64,000 nt of DNA, taken from contig NC_133665.1 in assembly GCF_037893015.1 (NCBI RefSeq), forward strand, positions 21,923,207-21,987,206, in the 5' to 3' direction. The DNA is from Macrotis lagotis (lineage: Eukaryota; Chordata; Mammalia; Peramelemorphia; Peramelidae). How positions within the stretch are numbered: position 1 is the first letter of the stretch; each line of letters begins with the position of its first letter. The translations under genes were made by a program, and so were the position numbers. A model generated the notes under the pieces. The model was given only the letters and a program-made list of their open reading frames with translations. It had not been told where the DNA came from and searched no databases. Positions 31,651 through 42,556 of the stretch are shown here, one piece after another.

Positions 31651-32499
31651 TCCCAGCCTGGGCCTGGTTTGGGGTGTTTCTTGAGCTTTTGGGACACTCC
31701 CACAAGGGTCTCAGTGTGTGAGGTTCTGTCCTCCCTCCTGGTCTGTGAATGACCATAAGCGCCCCCCCTCTGCCAAGGGGCTGATGTGGGGGGGCTGCTG
31801 TTCTATGGGGGGGCCTAGACTGTGGTCAGGATCTGAATGTGGTCAGAGCCCCAGAGTCCTGTTTCAGGGGCAGAGGACAGAGCTAGGCAGTCTCTCTTCA
31901 CTCCCCTCCCTCAGCTCAATGGGCTCATGCCCTGGGGGCTCCTGCTTACGGGCTCTGCCTGCTTCTGTTTCCTGGATCAGGGCTGGGGAAAGATGATGCT
32001 GCTTGCTGTGTGCCCTGAGGGCTGGGCTCCATGTGCTCACTCTGGCAGAGGTCCCCCGCTGTTCCCCCACTTTGTGCCCGGTGCTCCTCAGGGTGCAGCT
32101 CAGGAGACTCCCCCGCTGCTGTGAGCTGAGACCCCCAGAGCCCCTGGGGCTGCCTCCGGGAGGCTGAGGTTCTTTGGCTCTGGTGGGCCACCCCTCTGGC
32201 AGGCCGCTTCTCTGACCCCGGGGAGCAGAGCCTTTCTGCTCTTTTCCAGGTTACCTTGAGTAGGAGAACTGCCTCACTGGGTCCCTCTGTGGGTTCTGTC
32301 TCTTGAAAGTTTAGTTAGAGTTCTTAGCTGATGAATTTTATCAGAGAGCTCCTAAGACTAGATCCCTTCTTGTTGCCATCTTGGCTCCGCCCCCCCCCTA
32401 GACTCTTAATTTCTGAGGACAGGGATTATGGTTTATCCAAAACTATCTCTCTTTATACTATGAACATAGTAGATGCTTAAGAAATGTTAGTTTCTGCTG

Positions 32500-32662
32500 G
32501 GTTTTTTTTTTTATTGTTGCTGTTTTTTTTTAATGGGGCAATGGGATTACATGACTTGCCCAATGTCACACAGGTAATAAGTATCTGAGACTGGATTTGA
32601 TTTCAGGTCCTCCTGACTCTAGGACTGGTGCTCTATCCACTATGCTACCTAGCTGCCCCCTG
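32500..32662 (-). mobile_element. tRNA-headed SINE (WSINE1/MIR-like)
   Basis: Reads GGGATTACATGACTTGCCCA to GCTACCTAGCTGCCCC on plus, which is the reverse complement of a tRNA-like head and a conserved middle. The T-rich left end is its tail. Diverged. Confidence 0.65.
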
Positions 32663-33465
32663 TTGTCTTTTGATTCTAAATTCAAAATAATTCACTATCC
32701 ATAGTCTTTCAATAGTATATTTGTCATTCAGACCATATATATAGGATGATCAAGATGGAAACTTTGAGATTATTTCTTGAGTAACTGAGACACCAAATTC
32801 TGGTATTTGAGGGAAACATCTAAAGTAGCTTAAATTATTCAGACTAATTAGATACAGTTATCAAATTCAATGAAAAGTATTCCATTTTATATGCAAACAG
32901 ATACAGATGCAGAGATGCTTCCTTTTCCCACATCTTTTCTAAAATCTAAAATAGTTTGCTTCTCTCTTTTTCTAGAAGCATATGAACTCTGTTAAGTTTC
33001 TCTTCTCAAGTGATCTATGTTACTGGCTCACCCTCGCTGATGTCATCTTCTGAATGAATGCTACTTCTTTGACCCTTCTTGGAATTTTAATCTTTTGTAA
33101 TTTTTTTCTCGGTACTATTTTTCACAGATACTTCTAGAATTCCCAAAGAGTTCCTGATATTTGCCCTTCTCTATTTATCCTTGATTTTAGAAATATTAGA
33201 GAACTACTAGAGTGGCTGGAATGATCATATCAAGTAAAGGTTTTTATAGGATGAAGGAGACATAGGTATGTTTATAGGCATCAGGGAGAGGACAAGTAGA
33301 TAGTAGAGATCAAAGATTTGAAAGAGTGGGGAAAATCTGCTAGAAAAGATGGGAGATCATCTTCTCTATCAATGGTGAATGAAGAGAGACTGGCTTTAGC
33401 AAGGAAAAGGGTTCCCTCTTAACCCAATTTAATAATGAAGGAGGTCCCATTTAGACCATGTTTAG
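32663..33465. other. No recognised feature
   Basis: Plain sequence between a reversed SINE and an RTE-tailed SINE. Confidence 0.35.
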
Positions 33466-33702
33466 AACTTGGGGAGACATCAAGGTCATCCACTACATCC
33501 TAGGCCATAACCAGTCATCTTGACGATTATCTTGTCACTGGACCTGGATGACTGGAAGAAAGAGTGAGGCTGACATTCTGCATCTCTGTTTCATTTAAAT
33601 CCAATTCATGAGCAAATCATCACTCCATAATGTCATTGACAAGCCCCTATGATGTCATTGGTCCTCTTCAAAAATGAAGTGTGAACAGCAGCAACAGTGA
33701 AT
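33466..33702 (+). mobile_element. RTE-tailed SINE (3' part)
   Basis: GGAGACATCAAGGTCATCCA, CTTGTCACTGGACCTGGATG, then CATTGGTCCTCTTCAAAAAT and GAAGTGTGAACAGCAGCAAC. The end resembles the 3' end of the LINE at 47756-49050. Confidence 0.65.
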
Positions 33703-33779
33703 AGAGATAGGGAAGATATGAGGTAAGGAGGAAAGGAGAAGTGAAAGTGTTTGGCAAATGATCTCAAAATTTTTAGTGC

Positions 33780-33992
33780 ACTGGAATATTTTCAAGACTT
33801 CAAATCTGACCTCAAACTCCTATCAACTGGGTGACCCTGGGCAAGTCACTTCACCCTGTTTACCTCAGTTTCCTCATCTGTAAAATAAGCTGAAGCAGAA
33901 TCAGCAGATCTCTCTAGTAGCTCTGTCAAGGAAACCCCAAATAGGGATCATGAAGAGTCAGACACAACTGAAAAAAATGACTGAACCACAAG
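33780..33992 (+). mobile_element. MAR1-type SINE
   Basis: GGGCAAGTCACTTCACCCTG, TTTCCTCATCTGTAAAATAA, GAGTCAGACACAACTGAAAA. The tRNA-like head is poorly preserved. Confidence 0.7.
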
Positions 33993-35266
33993 ATGAGTTG
34001 AGGTCTTCAGCAAAGAGATTAAGGATGGAATGCTTTGAGGGGCAGTTGAAGGGAGATGAAAAAGTTTAAAATTGCTGCTAAGTAGAATAGAATAGGAAAT
34101 TGAGTTGGAGGGAAGGGAAAGTAGAATTATTGCCTTGCTGGAGTGAAGGCCCAGTGGAGATTGGATAACATGCATTTGTAGTGGATCTAATCAATATGGT
34201 TTCTTGATTTCTTCCAGTGCTATTCAGCAGAACATGGATAGGAACAAATGTTGCAAATAATCCAGGGTTGGATGCAGAGAAGCATGTTGTGATGAGTGTG
34301 TGTCACTGAATCAGTCCAATTTTGTAGAAAACCAAACAAGGAAGTATGAATGATCAGACAATGTTGAGTCTGCATTTTCTGAAAGAACTAGATGGCAAAT
34401 CAATGGGTTGGTGCCGGACTACTAGACCAAGTCTTCCATATTCTACAGATCTAGAACATTCCTGTACCAACCATCCTTATAGCAAGGCTTGGTCTGATTA
34501 CACTTAAAGGTGGAGTGCCTAAATTACTAAGTCTCCTAGAGCTGTTGTTTTTTTCCATTGTGAGAAAGGAAGTGGAAAACTGGGCACATAATCAGACTTT
34601 TTATATATTTCAGAACTATATTTCCAGGGGAAAAATTGCTTAAGACACTTTCAATCTGTCTCATCAGATCACCAGACTTAATGTAGTGACCCCCCTAGTG
34701 TCACATTGTAAGTTAAGAACCAATGGTAACAAGGACTTTGAGTTCTTGCAACATCCAGAAGTAACTTCTGAATCCTCAAAGAAAGTGTATTTTATTATAT
34801 TCCATTCTATTTCTCTGAAACCTGGAAGGACTGTCAAAAGTTAATAACCTGTATAATGGTTTCAAATTCAGCATATTCCATAAATTAAAAATAAATAAAA
34901 ATTAAAAGCAAAACAAAACAAATTTGACACACTCAGGTTCATTACTCTTCTCTCTACCCTGTTGTCATTATTGCTAGAAGTGTGTCACTGCTAGCTGATA
35001 TACAATAGATGCAGGTATCTTCAATGGATCTATGATTTTGATCCTGTTCCTCCTCTTCCCTGATGCAGATAGTAACCCCTCTATGCTAGAAGGTCACTGA
35101 TGCCCTTCTACAGTCGGATCTGTTCCTAAAAGATCTTTAGAAACCAAACAGGCCCTCATCAGGTTAAATTCAAAACATTTCTAATATGGTAAAATCTATC
35201 AAATTGGGAATTCCCTTAGAATAGCCTTTGAGATCTGAATTTCTCATGTTTGACACTCTAAGGGAT

Positions 35267-35267
<1 letters not shown>
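33993..35267. other. No recognised feature
   Basis: Long stretch without a repeat that I can name. No exon-like frame. Confidence 0.35.
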
Positions 35268-35307
<40 letters not shown>

Positions 35308-35328
35308 GGAGGTAGGGTGAGAGAGAGA
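35268..35328. repeat. (GA)n microsatellite
   Basis: Mostly GA units with a few interruptions. Confidence 0.9.
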
Positions 35329-35429
35329 TGTAGGGTTGAATTCTGGTGAAATTGCAAACTGAATTTTATTTTAAAATTCTAGATTGAGGAAAGTATCCAT
35401 AATTTGAATTAAGATTTACCTCTATTATT

Positions 35430-35645
35430 TATCATCTTGTAGTGGCTCAGTGAGTAGGGTCTGGAGTCAGGAAAAAACTAAGTTCAAATTTGGCCTCCAG
35501 ATACTTTCTATGTGACCCCAGGCAAGTCATTTAATCTCTGTTTGCCTTAATCTACTGGAGAAGGAAATGGTAATCCATTAAAGAAAACAACATAAACAGC
35601 ATGTCCCACAGGGTCATGAAGAATGGCAAGACTGAGCAACAAATA
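35430..35645 (+). mobile_element. MAR1-type SINE
   Basis: AGTGGCTCAGTGAGTAGGGT, CCAGGCAAGTCATTTAATCT, CTGGAGAAGGAAATGGTAAT, tail GGCAAGACTGAGCAACAAAT. Confidence 0.7.
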
Positions 35646-35704
35646 TTGGGCAAATCACTTCACAGTGAATCTTATTGTTCCCATATGTTAAACTATAGAG
35701 ATTT

Positions 35705-36010
35705 AACTAGATTCTATTCGACAAAGATTTATTTAGTGCCTCCTATGTGAAAAAGATTGTGCAAGGTACTGGGAATATATAGTTTAAAAAAATGAAAATT
35801 TCCTTGACCTCAAAGAGTTTGTATTCTACTGGGTTGGGGAAGCTAAGACATGCAAACAAATAAATAAAGAAACTACATTCCAAGTAATGCATAGTGATTT
35901 CAAGGGGGAGGGGGAGAATACTAATAGTTTTTATTTTGATGGAGAATCCTTGCAAGGGAAGGACATCAGAAAAGGCTATGGAGAAGAATATGGTAATGTT
36001 TAAGGTACCC
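35705..36010 (-). mobile_element. L2-type LINE fragment
   Basis: AAGATTTATTTAGTGCCTCC, GCAAGGTACTGGGAATATAT, CAAAGAGTTTGTATTCTACT, then GGGAAGGACATCAGAAAAGG. Matches the start and middle of the pattern at 43481. Confidence 0.5.
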
Positions 36011-37070
36011 TCTCACTGAAAATTCCATGGTTTGGATTTTTGTTTTTGTTTTTGTTTTTCATTTCTGATTGGCAAACAGAGAAAAGTCTGGAAAATGGAA
36101 AGAAATATGCAATAATGGAAGAGCCCAAAAATGAAGTGCCAAGAGACCATCATTCTTGACTATGGTCTCCAAATAAGTTGCCATTCATTAAGCAATTTAA
36201 TTATTTTATCAATTTCTCCTTTAAATGGGGTTGTTATGAAGATGAAATTTAATGATAAGTGTGAAAATAAACAAATGTGAGCATTGCTGCAATTTTATTA
36301 AATGTCTCCTCTCTTGGTGGAAGGCATGAGAAGAATTCTATAGTGCCGTTGTCCTCTGTGAAAATATTGTATGTACTCCAAATGGGTTAAGGACTGGATC
36401 TGAAGGAATTTAACTGAGCCTTGCTTCTCCTACTTTGCATAGTATAGTTTCTTTCTCACAACATACTTCTCAAAAAAAAAAATGGCATGCATGAGGTCCC
36501 AGTGCAATAAATAGAACACAGTGGCATTAGGTTATTAAGAGGCTTTGAGACAAGTTGAAGCAGCTGCTTTACCACCTCTCTCTGCAGATCTCAGATCCCA
36601 AGAGCATCCTGGTGATTGAAAGCGTTCCAGAGCAGCAAACCAGAGCCTAAGCCATGCAAGGAGAGAGGCCACGGCCATGTTACAGAACAAATTAGCATCT
36701 CAATACATCAGTGGGCACGTTTCAATTTTGAAAAGAGACTGAAACTCTTTAGTTAACAGATTGTGTTCAATGTTAAGAAAGAGATTAGGCTGTTAAGCGA
36801 TCAGTCCAATCAATCTCAGTGCAACCAGCCTCAGCAATGGAAACAATTCTCCTTCTTTATTTCCTCTTTGGGATTGAACAGCATGGCCATCTATTGTTTG
36901 ACCTTTCCCTTGGCAATATGTGGGAGCTCCAGCAGTCTCTTAGGTGAGGAACCTCTGGAAGAATCAGAGCAAATCAAGAAGTGGGAACAGTGGTCCCATT
37001 TCTTTTTAGGGTTATATATCTTGAACTGGAGGCAATGTGATGAAATGGAAATAATTGTAGTGGATATTTA
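36011..37070. other. Low-copy-looking intergenic segment
   Basis: Richer in mixed-complexity sequence than its surroundings, about 20 kb upstream of KCNV2. An acceptor-like CTCTCTCTGCAG lies near 36588. An open frame at 36763-37119 (118 codons) lacks recognisable domains and ends in a MIR. Could be a regulatory element or non-coding exon. No proof from sequence alone. Confidence 0.3.
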
Positions 37071-37310
37071 TATAATATTTTTAAAATTTGCAAAGGATTT
37101 TACAAATTATCCAATTTAGGTCTCCCAACAAGTCTAAGACTTTATGATTATTATTTTCTCTCTCTTTTTTAAAAAAAAAGATGAAGAAACTGAGGCTCAA
37201 AGTTTAAGAGTTTTAACCATGAAGTCATAAAGTTAATAAATGAAAGAATTAAGATTTGAACGCAGGTCTTCATGACTTCAAATCTATCACTCTGACAGTA
37301 CTTTACTTCT
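37071..37310 (-). mobile_element. MIR-type SINE
   Basis: AAGATGAAGAAACTGAGGCT, GAAAGAATTAAGATTTGAAC, GCAGGTCTTCATGACTTCAA, with a core-like segment at about 37080. Confidence 0.65.
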
Positions 37311-37365
37311 TTGGAAAATTAAGGCAGAATGGCATAATGAAAGGAGCACCAACCTTGGTACTGTA

Positions 37366-37695
37366 ATGGGGTGCTTAATCTTTTTTGTGTATCATGGAGC
37401 CCCTTGGCTGTCTTGTGAAGCCTATGGATTCTTTCTCATAATGAAGTAAATATTCAAAATGATAATACATAAAGTAAAATGTACAGGATCACAAAGAACC
37501 CAATTATAATGAAATAATTATCAAAATATTTTTTTTTAGGATTTTGCAAGGAAAATAGGGTTAAGTGACTTGCCCAAGGCCACACAACTAGGTAATTATT
37601 GTGTCTGAGGCTGGATTTGCTCTATCCACTGTGCCACCTAGCCGCCCCCAAAATATTTTTTAAAAGAAGTTTACAGACACAAGGGTAAAGAATAC
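37366..37695 (+). mobile_element. hAT-like MITE fragment, split by WSINE1
   Basis: TTTTTTGTGTATCATGGAGC, CTTGTGAAGCCTATGGATTC, then TTATCAAAATATTTTTTT. The WSINE1 at 37530-37647 duplicates CAAAATATTTTTT. Confidence 0.6.
37530..37647 (-). mobile_element. WSINE1-type SINE with internal deletion
   Basis: TTTTTTTAGGATTTTGCAAG through GTGCCACCTAGCCGCCCC, about 30 bases shorter than its relatives between the middle and the head. It is flanked by CAAAATATTTTTT on both sides and sits inside a hAT-like fragment. Confidence 0.85.
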
Positions 37696-37709
37696 CTGAA
37701 TAAGAAGGT

Positions 37710-37748
37710 GATTAATGATGATGGTGGTGGTGGTGATGGTGATGATGG

Positions 37749-37800
<52 letters not shown>

Positions 37801-37803
37801 AAT
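37710..37803. repeat. (GAT)n/(GGT)n trinucleotide repeat
   Basis: GGT units pass into about 20 GAT units (pure from about 37748 to 37801), then AATGG. It lies between a hAT-like piece and a MIR. Confidence 0.9.
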
Positions 37804-38025
37804 GGAGGAGCATGGCTTTAAGGCCAGGAAAACTTGAGTTCAAATTCCTCTGACACATGCTAGCTGTGTGATACTGGGCAAGTTAATTAATCTCAGTATT
37901 CTGAGACAGCTCTCTTTAGACTGAAAGTTAATAGAGCAAGTATCTATTTGTATTGATAGAGGGAATTTCTTCACCTGATAGTTCTCTGAACCAATGATAT
38001 CACAAGTTCAGTCTCTATCCCTTGT
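37804..38025 (+). mobile_element. MIR/THER-type SINE
   Basis: AAAACTTGAGTTCAAATTCC, CTAGCTGTGTGATACTGGGC, then the marsupial tail TGATAGAGGGAATTTCTTCA and GAACCAATGATATCACAAGT. Confidence 0.65.
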
Positions 38026-38027
38026 TC

Positions 38028-38250
38028 TGAACAATAATAATAATAATAATAACCTAAATTTATATAGCACTTTTGGGTTTGCAAAGTACTTCACCAGGAT
38101 GTGTTATCCTGTTAATCATTTATTTTTAATCATTATTTATAAGTTATCATTAACTTATTAATTTCATTTTCCTTTTCATAAAATGAGGATAATAATACTT
38201 GCACTGGGATGCCATGAAGTCAAGGTCTTGTAACACCCTGATTATTATTA
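38028..38250. repeat. (AAT)n run and reversed MIR core
   Basis: AAT units at about 38029-38051, then ATTTATATAGCACTTTTGGG and GTTTGCAAAGTACTTCACC, a MIR core in reverse. Confidence 0.55.
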
Positions 38251-38711
38251 CTGTTAACAGTTATAATTTAAAAGAAAGAAATAATGAAAATTTTTTTTAA
38301 ATCTTGAATTTTTTTTCCTTAAACCCCTCCCCCCCCACTCTTTCCTGGGGTGATGAGAACCAGATGATGTTCCTAAGGAGACCCACTAATTTTTAAAGCT
38401 GGCATATGTGAAAATCTAGGAAGCATATAAGGAATGGGATTGAACAGATGGTGTTCAAAGAACATTGGAATATAATCATTCTCTAAAAGAAAGTGTAAGG
38501 ATTAATAAAGTGGGGATGGGAGCAGGTTTAAAATCAATGATGAGACTTCAGATTAATTTATTAAGCATTCATGCATATTTTCCCCCCAAGAGCAGTTATT
38601 ATGCACTCATTTTTATTTAAAAGGATAGTCTGTGAGAAAATACATATGTCTCTTCCAGGCTCTACATTGAAGTAGCTAGACATAAAGGGAGGAAGCCTGG
38701 TGAAAAATAGT
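38251..38711. other. No recognised feature
   Basis: T run and C run near 38290-38340 look like a decayed LINE tail. Otherwise plain. Confidence 0.3.
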
Positions 38712-38935
38712 GGTTGTCAAGCTTTTTGATCTCAGGACCCCCTTTACACTCTTAAAATTATTGAGGACCTCCCCAAGATCTTTTTTCTATGTGGGTTATA
38801 TTTATTGATATTTACCATATTAGCAAAGAAATTGTCTTAGAATTATTATGACGATAGTTTTAGCCTTGTCTCCCAAATCAGAGGGGGTCCTATTGGGGTC
38901 CTAGACTATACTTGGAGAAATAATGGTTCAAAGTC
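38712..38935 (+). mobile_element. DNA-transposon remnant (hAT-type)
   Basis: GTTGTCAAGCTTTTTGATCT, CAGGACCCCCTTTACACTCT, GTGGGTTATATTTATTGATA: a mammal-wide MITE pattern ending near GGGGTCCTAGACTATACTTG. Family not certain. Confidence 0.45.
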
Positions 38936-38964
38936 AAAAGCAATGGGGCAATCCTAGGAGACCT

Positions 38965-39160
38965 GGATTACAGGATCACAGCTCTAGAGCTGGAAGGGAC
39001 CTCAGAGACTATCCACCCTCCTCATTTTGTAGATGACAAAACTGAAGCCCAGGGATGTTAAGTGACTTATCCAAGGTCACATAGAATGAAAATCCAAAAT
39101 AAAATGTGAACTCGAGGATCTGTGCTTTTTCCATTGTACCACATCACAGGGTTCCAATCC
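38965..39160 (-). mobile_element. MIR3-type SINE
   Basis: TAGAGCTGGAAGGGACCTCA, GATGACAAAACTGAAGCCCA, TTATCCAAGGTCACATAGAA, CTTTTTCCATTGTACCACAT. Confidence 0.75.
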
Positions 39161-39164
39161 CTGG

Positions 39165-39243
39165 TTCTTCCAGGAGCATATTATATAACCCTGGTACATA
39201 ACTTAAGTCCCTCCTAAAATATGTACTGATTCTGGCACGCGCG

Positions 39244-39289
<46 letters not shown>

Positions 39290-39420
39290 AGCAAGTTATT
39301 TAACCTCTTAGTGTCCCCTGGCAACTCCCTTAAGACTATAATTTGTAGAGCAGGTACCCATGTGCATTTGTAGAGGGAGTTACCTCACCTCAGAGTTCTT
39401 TTCTCGGCCTTAGGTTCTTT
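39165..39420 (+). mobile_element. MIR/THER-type SINE with (GT)n
   Basis: GTTCTTCCAGGAGCATATTA, then a GT microsatellite (39238-39288), AGCAAGTTATTTAACCTCTT and TTTGTAGAGGGAGTTACCTC. The GT run has grown inside the SINE. Confidence 0.6.
39238..39288. repeat. (GT)n microsatellite
   Basis: CGCGCGCA followed by about 21 GT units. Inside an old SINE. Confidence 0.9.
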
Positions 39421-39450
39421 ATTAGTCATTTGAAGAGATTGTATTAGATC

Positions 39451-40713
39451 AGGGGTTCTTTATCTGTTTATTCTTGAATGACCAAGGGCTCCCTGAATAA
39501 ATTTCAAGGTTATTTGTGAACATGAATGAGAAAAAAATACCTCTTCATTTCACTGACCTTGAAATGAAATTTAGTATTTTCTTCCTTATGGATGTTGACA
39601 ACAATAGTATTAACAATACCTGGGACTTTGTAATTGGTAGAAATCACAGGTATTTCCCCCTTTTTTTAAATTGACATTTAATTTTATTTTTCCAATTGCA
39701 TGCAATGGTAGTTTTTCCATTTGCAAATTTGAGTTACATTTTTCTATCACCCTCTTCTCCCCCCCCCCCCCACTTTCCCCATGGCCATGAACAATCTGGT
39801 AAAAGTTGTACTCTTATAATCCTATTTAACATATTTCCATATTAGTCATGTTGTAAAAGAGGATTAGAACTAAGGGGAAAGGAAAAAATCCATGAGAAAG
39901 GAAAAAAAACATAAAAGAAGTTTTAAAAAAGTAAACATGGTATATCATTCAGACATGGCATTCAGACTCATGGCATTTCCATAGCAGGTTTCTCAACTTT
40001 GTCCTTGATTTCTGAACTGCTGAGAGAAACTGCAACCATCATAGTTGATCATCTCATAATGTTGTTAATGTGTACAATGTTCTTTGTGCTTCTGCTCACT
40101 TCATTCAGCACCAGTTCATATCATTCTTTCCGTGCTTCTCTAAAGTCCCATCGTTCATAGTTTCTTATAGAACTTCATGACAGTTTATATACCATAACTT
40201 ATTTGGCCATTCCCCAATTTATGAGAATCCCCTCAGTTTCCAATTCTTTACTACTACAAAAAGAGCTGCTAGAACTATTTTTGAACATGTGAGACTTTTC
40301 TGGGTTTTTATGATTTCTTTGGGATATAGACTTAGTATTGATATTTCTGGGTCAAAGGATATGATCAGTTTTATTGTTCTTTCCTCTATTTTTAAATCCT
40401 CTACCATTTTGACTTTATTTTAGTATAGGGAATCAAGATATTTTCATAATGCTTTGTAGTTATTACTGATGTTTTGAAGTATTATTTATGTTCATTTCTT
40501 TAAAATTACTATTCTTATTAGATCTACCAGTAAATTTATTACTGTGTTGCAAATTTTTGAAAAGTTGATATCTATATTTCAATACAATTCACTTTCTTTG
40601 TAATTTAGGCATGTACATTATTTTATGTATTTAGAATATTATTCAGAGAAGGAATTCATAGATTTCATCAGACTGATAAAGGAGTCTAGGACATAAAACA
40701 ATCTAAGAACCTC
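39451..40713. mobile_element. hAT-like non-autonomous DNA transposon, split by an L1
   Basis: Ends are imperfect inverted repeats: CAGGGGTTCTTTATCTG on the left and CTAAGAACCTCTG on the right. The inner sequence (TGAAATTTAGTATTTTCTTC, TGGTAGAAATCACAGGTATT) matches a mammal-wide short hAT-type family, also seen at 3723, 8355, 17485 and 37366. It carries no transposase. The L1 fragment at 39655-40425 interrupts it. Confidence 0.65.
39655..40425 (-). mobile_element. 5'-truncated L1 3' end inside the hAT-like element
   Basis: Begins with a T run on plus, then the L1 3' UTR (GTAAAAGTTGTACTCTTATA, a C run). The end of ORF2 follows on the minus strand. The sequence around 40180-40400 (ATACCATAACTTATTTGGCC, TTTGGGATATAGACTTAGTA) is the reverse complement of the PFDPAISILSLYPKE coding segment. 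Confidence 0.72.
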
Positions 40714-40759
40714 TGGGAGAGGTAATCTATATGGTCTATCAAAATTCTAGGAATAGTGA

Positions 40760-41180
40760 TGGGAACTGAGATTGTCATTTCATTGGCACCTGTAACTCCT
40801 GAATGAGGAGACCTAGCACAGAGTTGGCACTTAATAAATTCTTGTTGATTTACTTGCTGATTCTCTTCACACTCTAGTTATAGAATTACCTGGCTGTCCT
40901 GAGTGACTTACCAGTGTTTATATAATCAGTTGTTGTCAGGGATGAGATTTGGATTCAGATTTTCTAGATCTGAGACCTGGTCTCTGTCCATTACACCATA
41001 TATTAAGATTTTTAAAACCAAAGTAGAAGTGTGGTATGCTGAAAAGAACCAGAAATTAAAATGCACATCAGAAGACTTGGGTTCTAAACTCATTTCTCCC
41101 ATTAACTACTTATCTAACTTTGGGAAGGTGATTGAACTTCTTTCAGTTCTAGTTTCTTCAGAAGTAAAATGGGGATAACC
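40760..41180. mobile_element. Three adjacent MIR-type SINE fragments
   Basis: 40800-40860 ends in the MIR 3' pattern (GCACTTAATAAATTCTTGTT). 40880-41010 is reversed (ATTACACCATAT end). 41030-41180 is forward (GACTTGGGTTCTAAACTCAT, CAGTTCTAGTTTCTTCAGAA). Confidence 0.45.
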
Positions 41181-41284
41181 TGAGAACAAAAGAAAAGTAA
41201 GGAAATAGTAGAAAAAGCTCTTTAGTTGGAATCAGAAGACATAGTCATTTAATCTTTAATATCCTAAGATATATCTACAATTTT

Positions 41285-41525
41285 CAATTGTTATTGTTCA
41301 ATAATATCTGAGTTTTTATGACCCCATTTGGGGCTTTCTTGGTAGAGATACTGGAGTCATTAGCTATTTCCTTTTCTAGTTCATTTTCCAGCTGAGGAAA
41401 TTGAGGCAAACAGTGACTTCCTCATGGTCACTCAGCTAATAGGTATCTGAGGTCAGATTTGAATTCAGAAGATGAGTCTCCCTGACTCCAGGCCTGGCCC
41501 TCTATCCACTGTGTCACCTCACTAC
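41285..41525 (-). mobile_element. MAR1-type SINE
   Basis: On plus: TTTTTATGACCCCATTTGGG, GATACTGGAGTCATTAGCTA, AACAGTGACTTCCTCATGGT, then the reversed head CTATCCACTGTGTCACCTCA. Confidence 0.75.
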
Positions 41526-41529
41526 CCTT

Positions 41530-41531
41530 GA

Positions 41532-41563
<32 letters not shown>

Positions 41564-41732
41564 TTTGTACATTTCTATGTATATATATATATATATATAT
41601 ATGCGTGTTTGTATATTTCTATGTATATTTATGTGTGTGCATGTATATTTCTATGTACCTTTATCTCTTTTTTCTATAAATACACACATATATATATATA
41701 TAATATATTATATATATATACAAACACACGTA
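41530..41732. repeat. (GT)n and (AT)n compound microsatellite
   Basis: GT units to about 41570, then AT units, diverged GT/TATG stretches and AT units again near 41685-41720. The small frames seen across it are artefacts of the repeat. Confidence 0.9.
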
Positions 41733-41829
41733 TATAATCATTCTATTAAGATGATGGAAAAAAGAGTATTTGTCTCAATAATCCAAAGCAACAGATAATC
41801 TAAAAGTGATTAATTTAGCTTTGGATGCC

Positions 41830-42035
41830 ATTGTGCATTGAAGGTGGTGTAATCTAAGGAAACCTAGCTGTCATGTCAGAAGGGCTTAGGTTTCAGCCCC
41901 TGTTCTGCACTTACTACTTATACAGCCCTCGGAAAATTACTTAATCTTTTTAGTTCTTAGTTTCCTCATTTATTAAAGTAAGGTGTTAGACTAGGGAGTT
42001 TCTAAGGTCCTTTCAATTTCTAAATACTGTAATCC
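41830..42035 (+). mobile_element. MIR-type SINE
   Basis: CTGTTCTGCACTTACTACTT, TAGTTTCCTCATTTATTAAA, GTTAGACTAGGGAGTTTCTA, TAAGGTCCTTTCAATTTCTA. Confidence 0.7.
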
Positions 42036-42370
42036 TGTTCAGTCAGTGATTAGTCAATAAGTATTATGTGACTGGCATATGGGACTGCCTAACCCTTGTT
42101 CCTGTCAACTTACTTTGCCTTGGATTATGTGTAAATATACTTTTTGCTGTTGTCTGCATGTCCTTTTTACCTAGACTCATCCTGAGATGCTTTTTCTGCC
42201 TTCATCACAACTGTAATAGCCAATGATTTAGGGAAATCTTGATAAAAGGGCAACAAAATCAAAGGGGTTAATGCTTCTAGAGAATGTGGTTTTGTCAAGT
42301 GAATAGGTCCTTGTACATGTTGATATTATAGTTTATGGATAATGTCTTCCAGTTGTGATAGAAAGAATTG

Positions 42371-42556
42371 TGATACTTGGAATTTGTTCATTGCCTGTGG
42401 GATGAAATTCAAACTCCCTACCCTGAAATTCAAGATCTCCTCAGCCTCTATGCTACCATATACTACTACTCATACTGCTACCCTTTGCCCTTTTGGCACC
42501 AACCAGTACCATAGTGTTATCCTAAATATGCTATATTCATTTGTTTAATCCTCTAG
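42371..42556 (+). mobile_element. L2-type LINE fragment
   Basis: ATGAAATTCAAACTCCCTAC, TTCAAGATCTCCTCAGCCTC, and the following Pro/Thr-rich-looking sequence match the L2-group region 'aagccctccataacctggc' loosely. Confidence 0.35.

Larger units (their letters stand above)
29180..32398 (-). mobile_element. HAL1-like (half-L1) retrotransposon, copy A
   Basis: Full-length-looking L1-related element with only ORF1. The 5' end is at about 32398 and begins GGCGGAGCCAAGATGGC, a YY1-like start as in other mammalian L1s. A GC-rich 5' UTR runs to about 31650. ORF1 follows to about 30534. A 3' UTR of about 1.35 kb ends near 29180 in an A-rich tail (T-rich on plus). No ORF2 (endonuclease or reverse transcriptase) lies between ORF1 and the tail. 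The 3' UTR carries three SINEs on the plus strand, antisense to the element (29364, 29561, 29912). The last of these is at the same position as in copy C. The element must have relied on proteins of an intact L1. Confidence 0.8.

Noticed and set aside
31700-32400. GC-rich block that could be a second CpG island promoter
   Set aside because: It is the 5' UTR of half-L1 copy A and aligns with the same part of copies B and C.
37710-37803. GAT repeat as a CRISPR-like or coding repeat
   Set aside because: Pure trinucleotide microsatellite with no spacers and no gene.
41528-41798. Two overlapping small frames rich in Val-Cys and Tyr-Ile
   Set aside because: They are read-through of GT and AT microsatellites.
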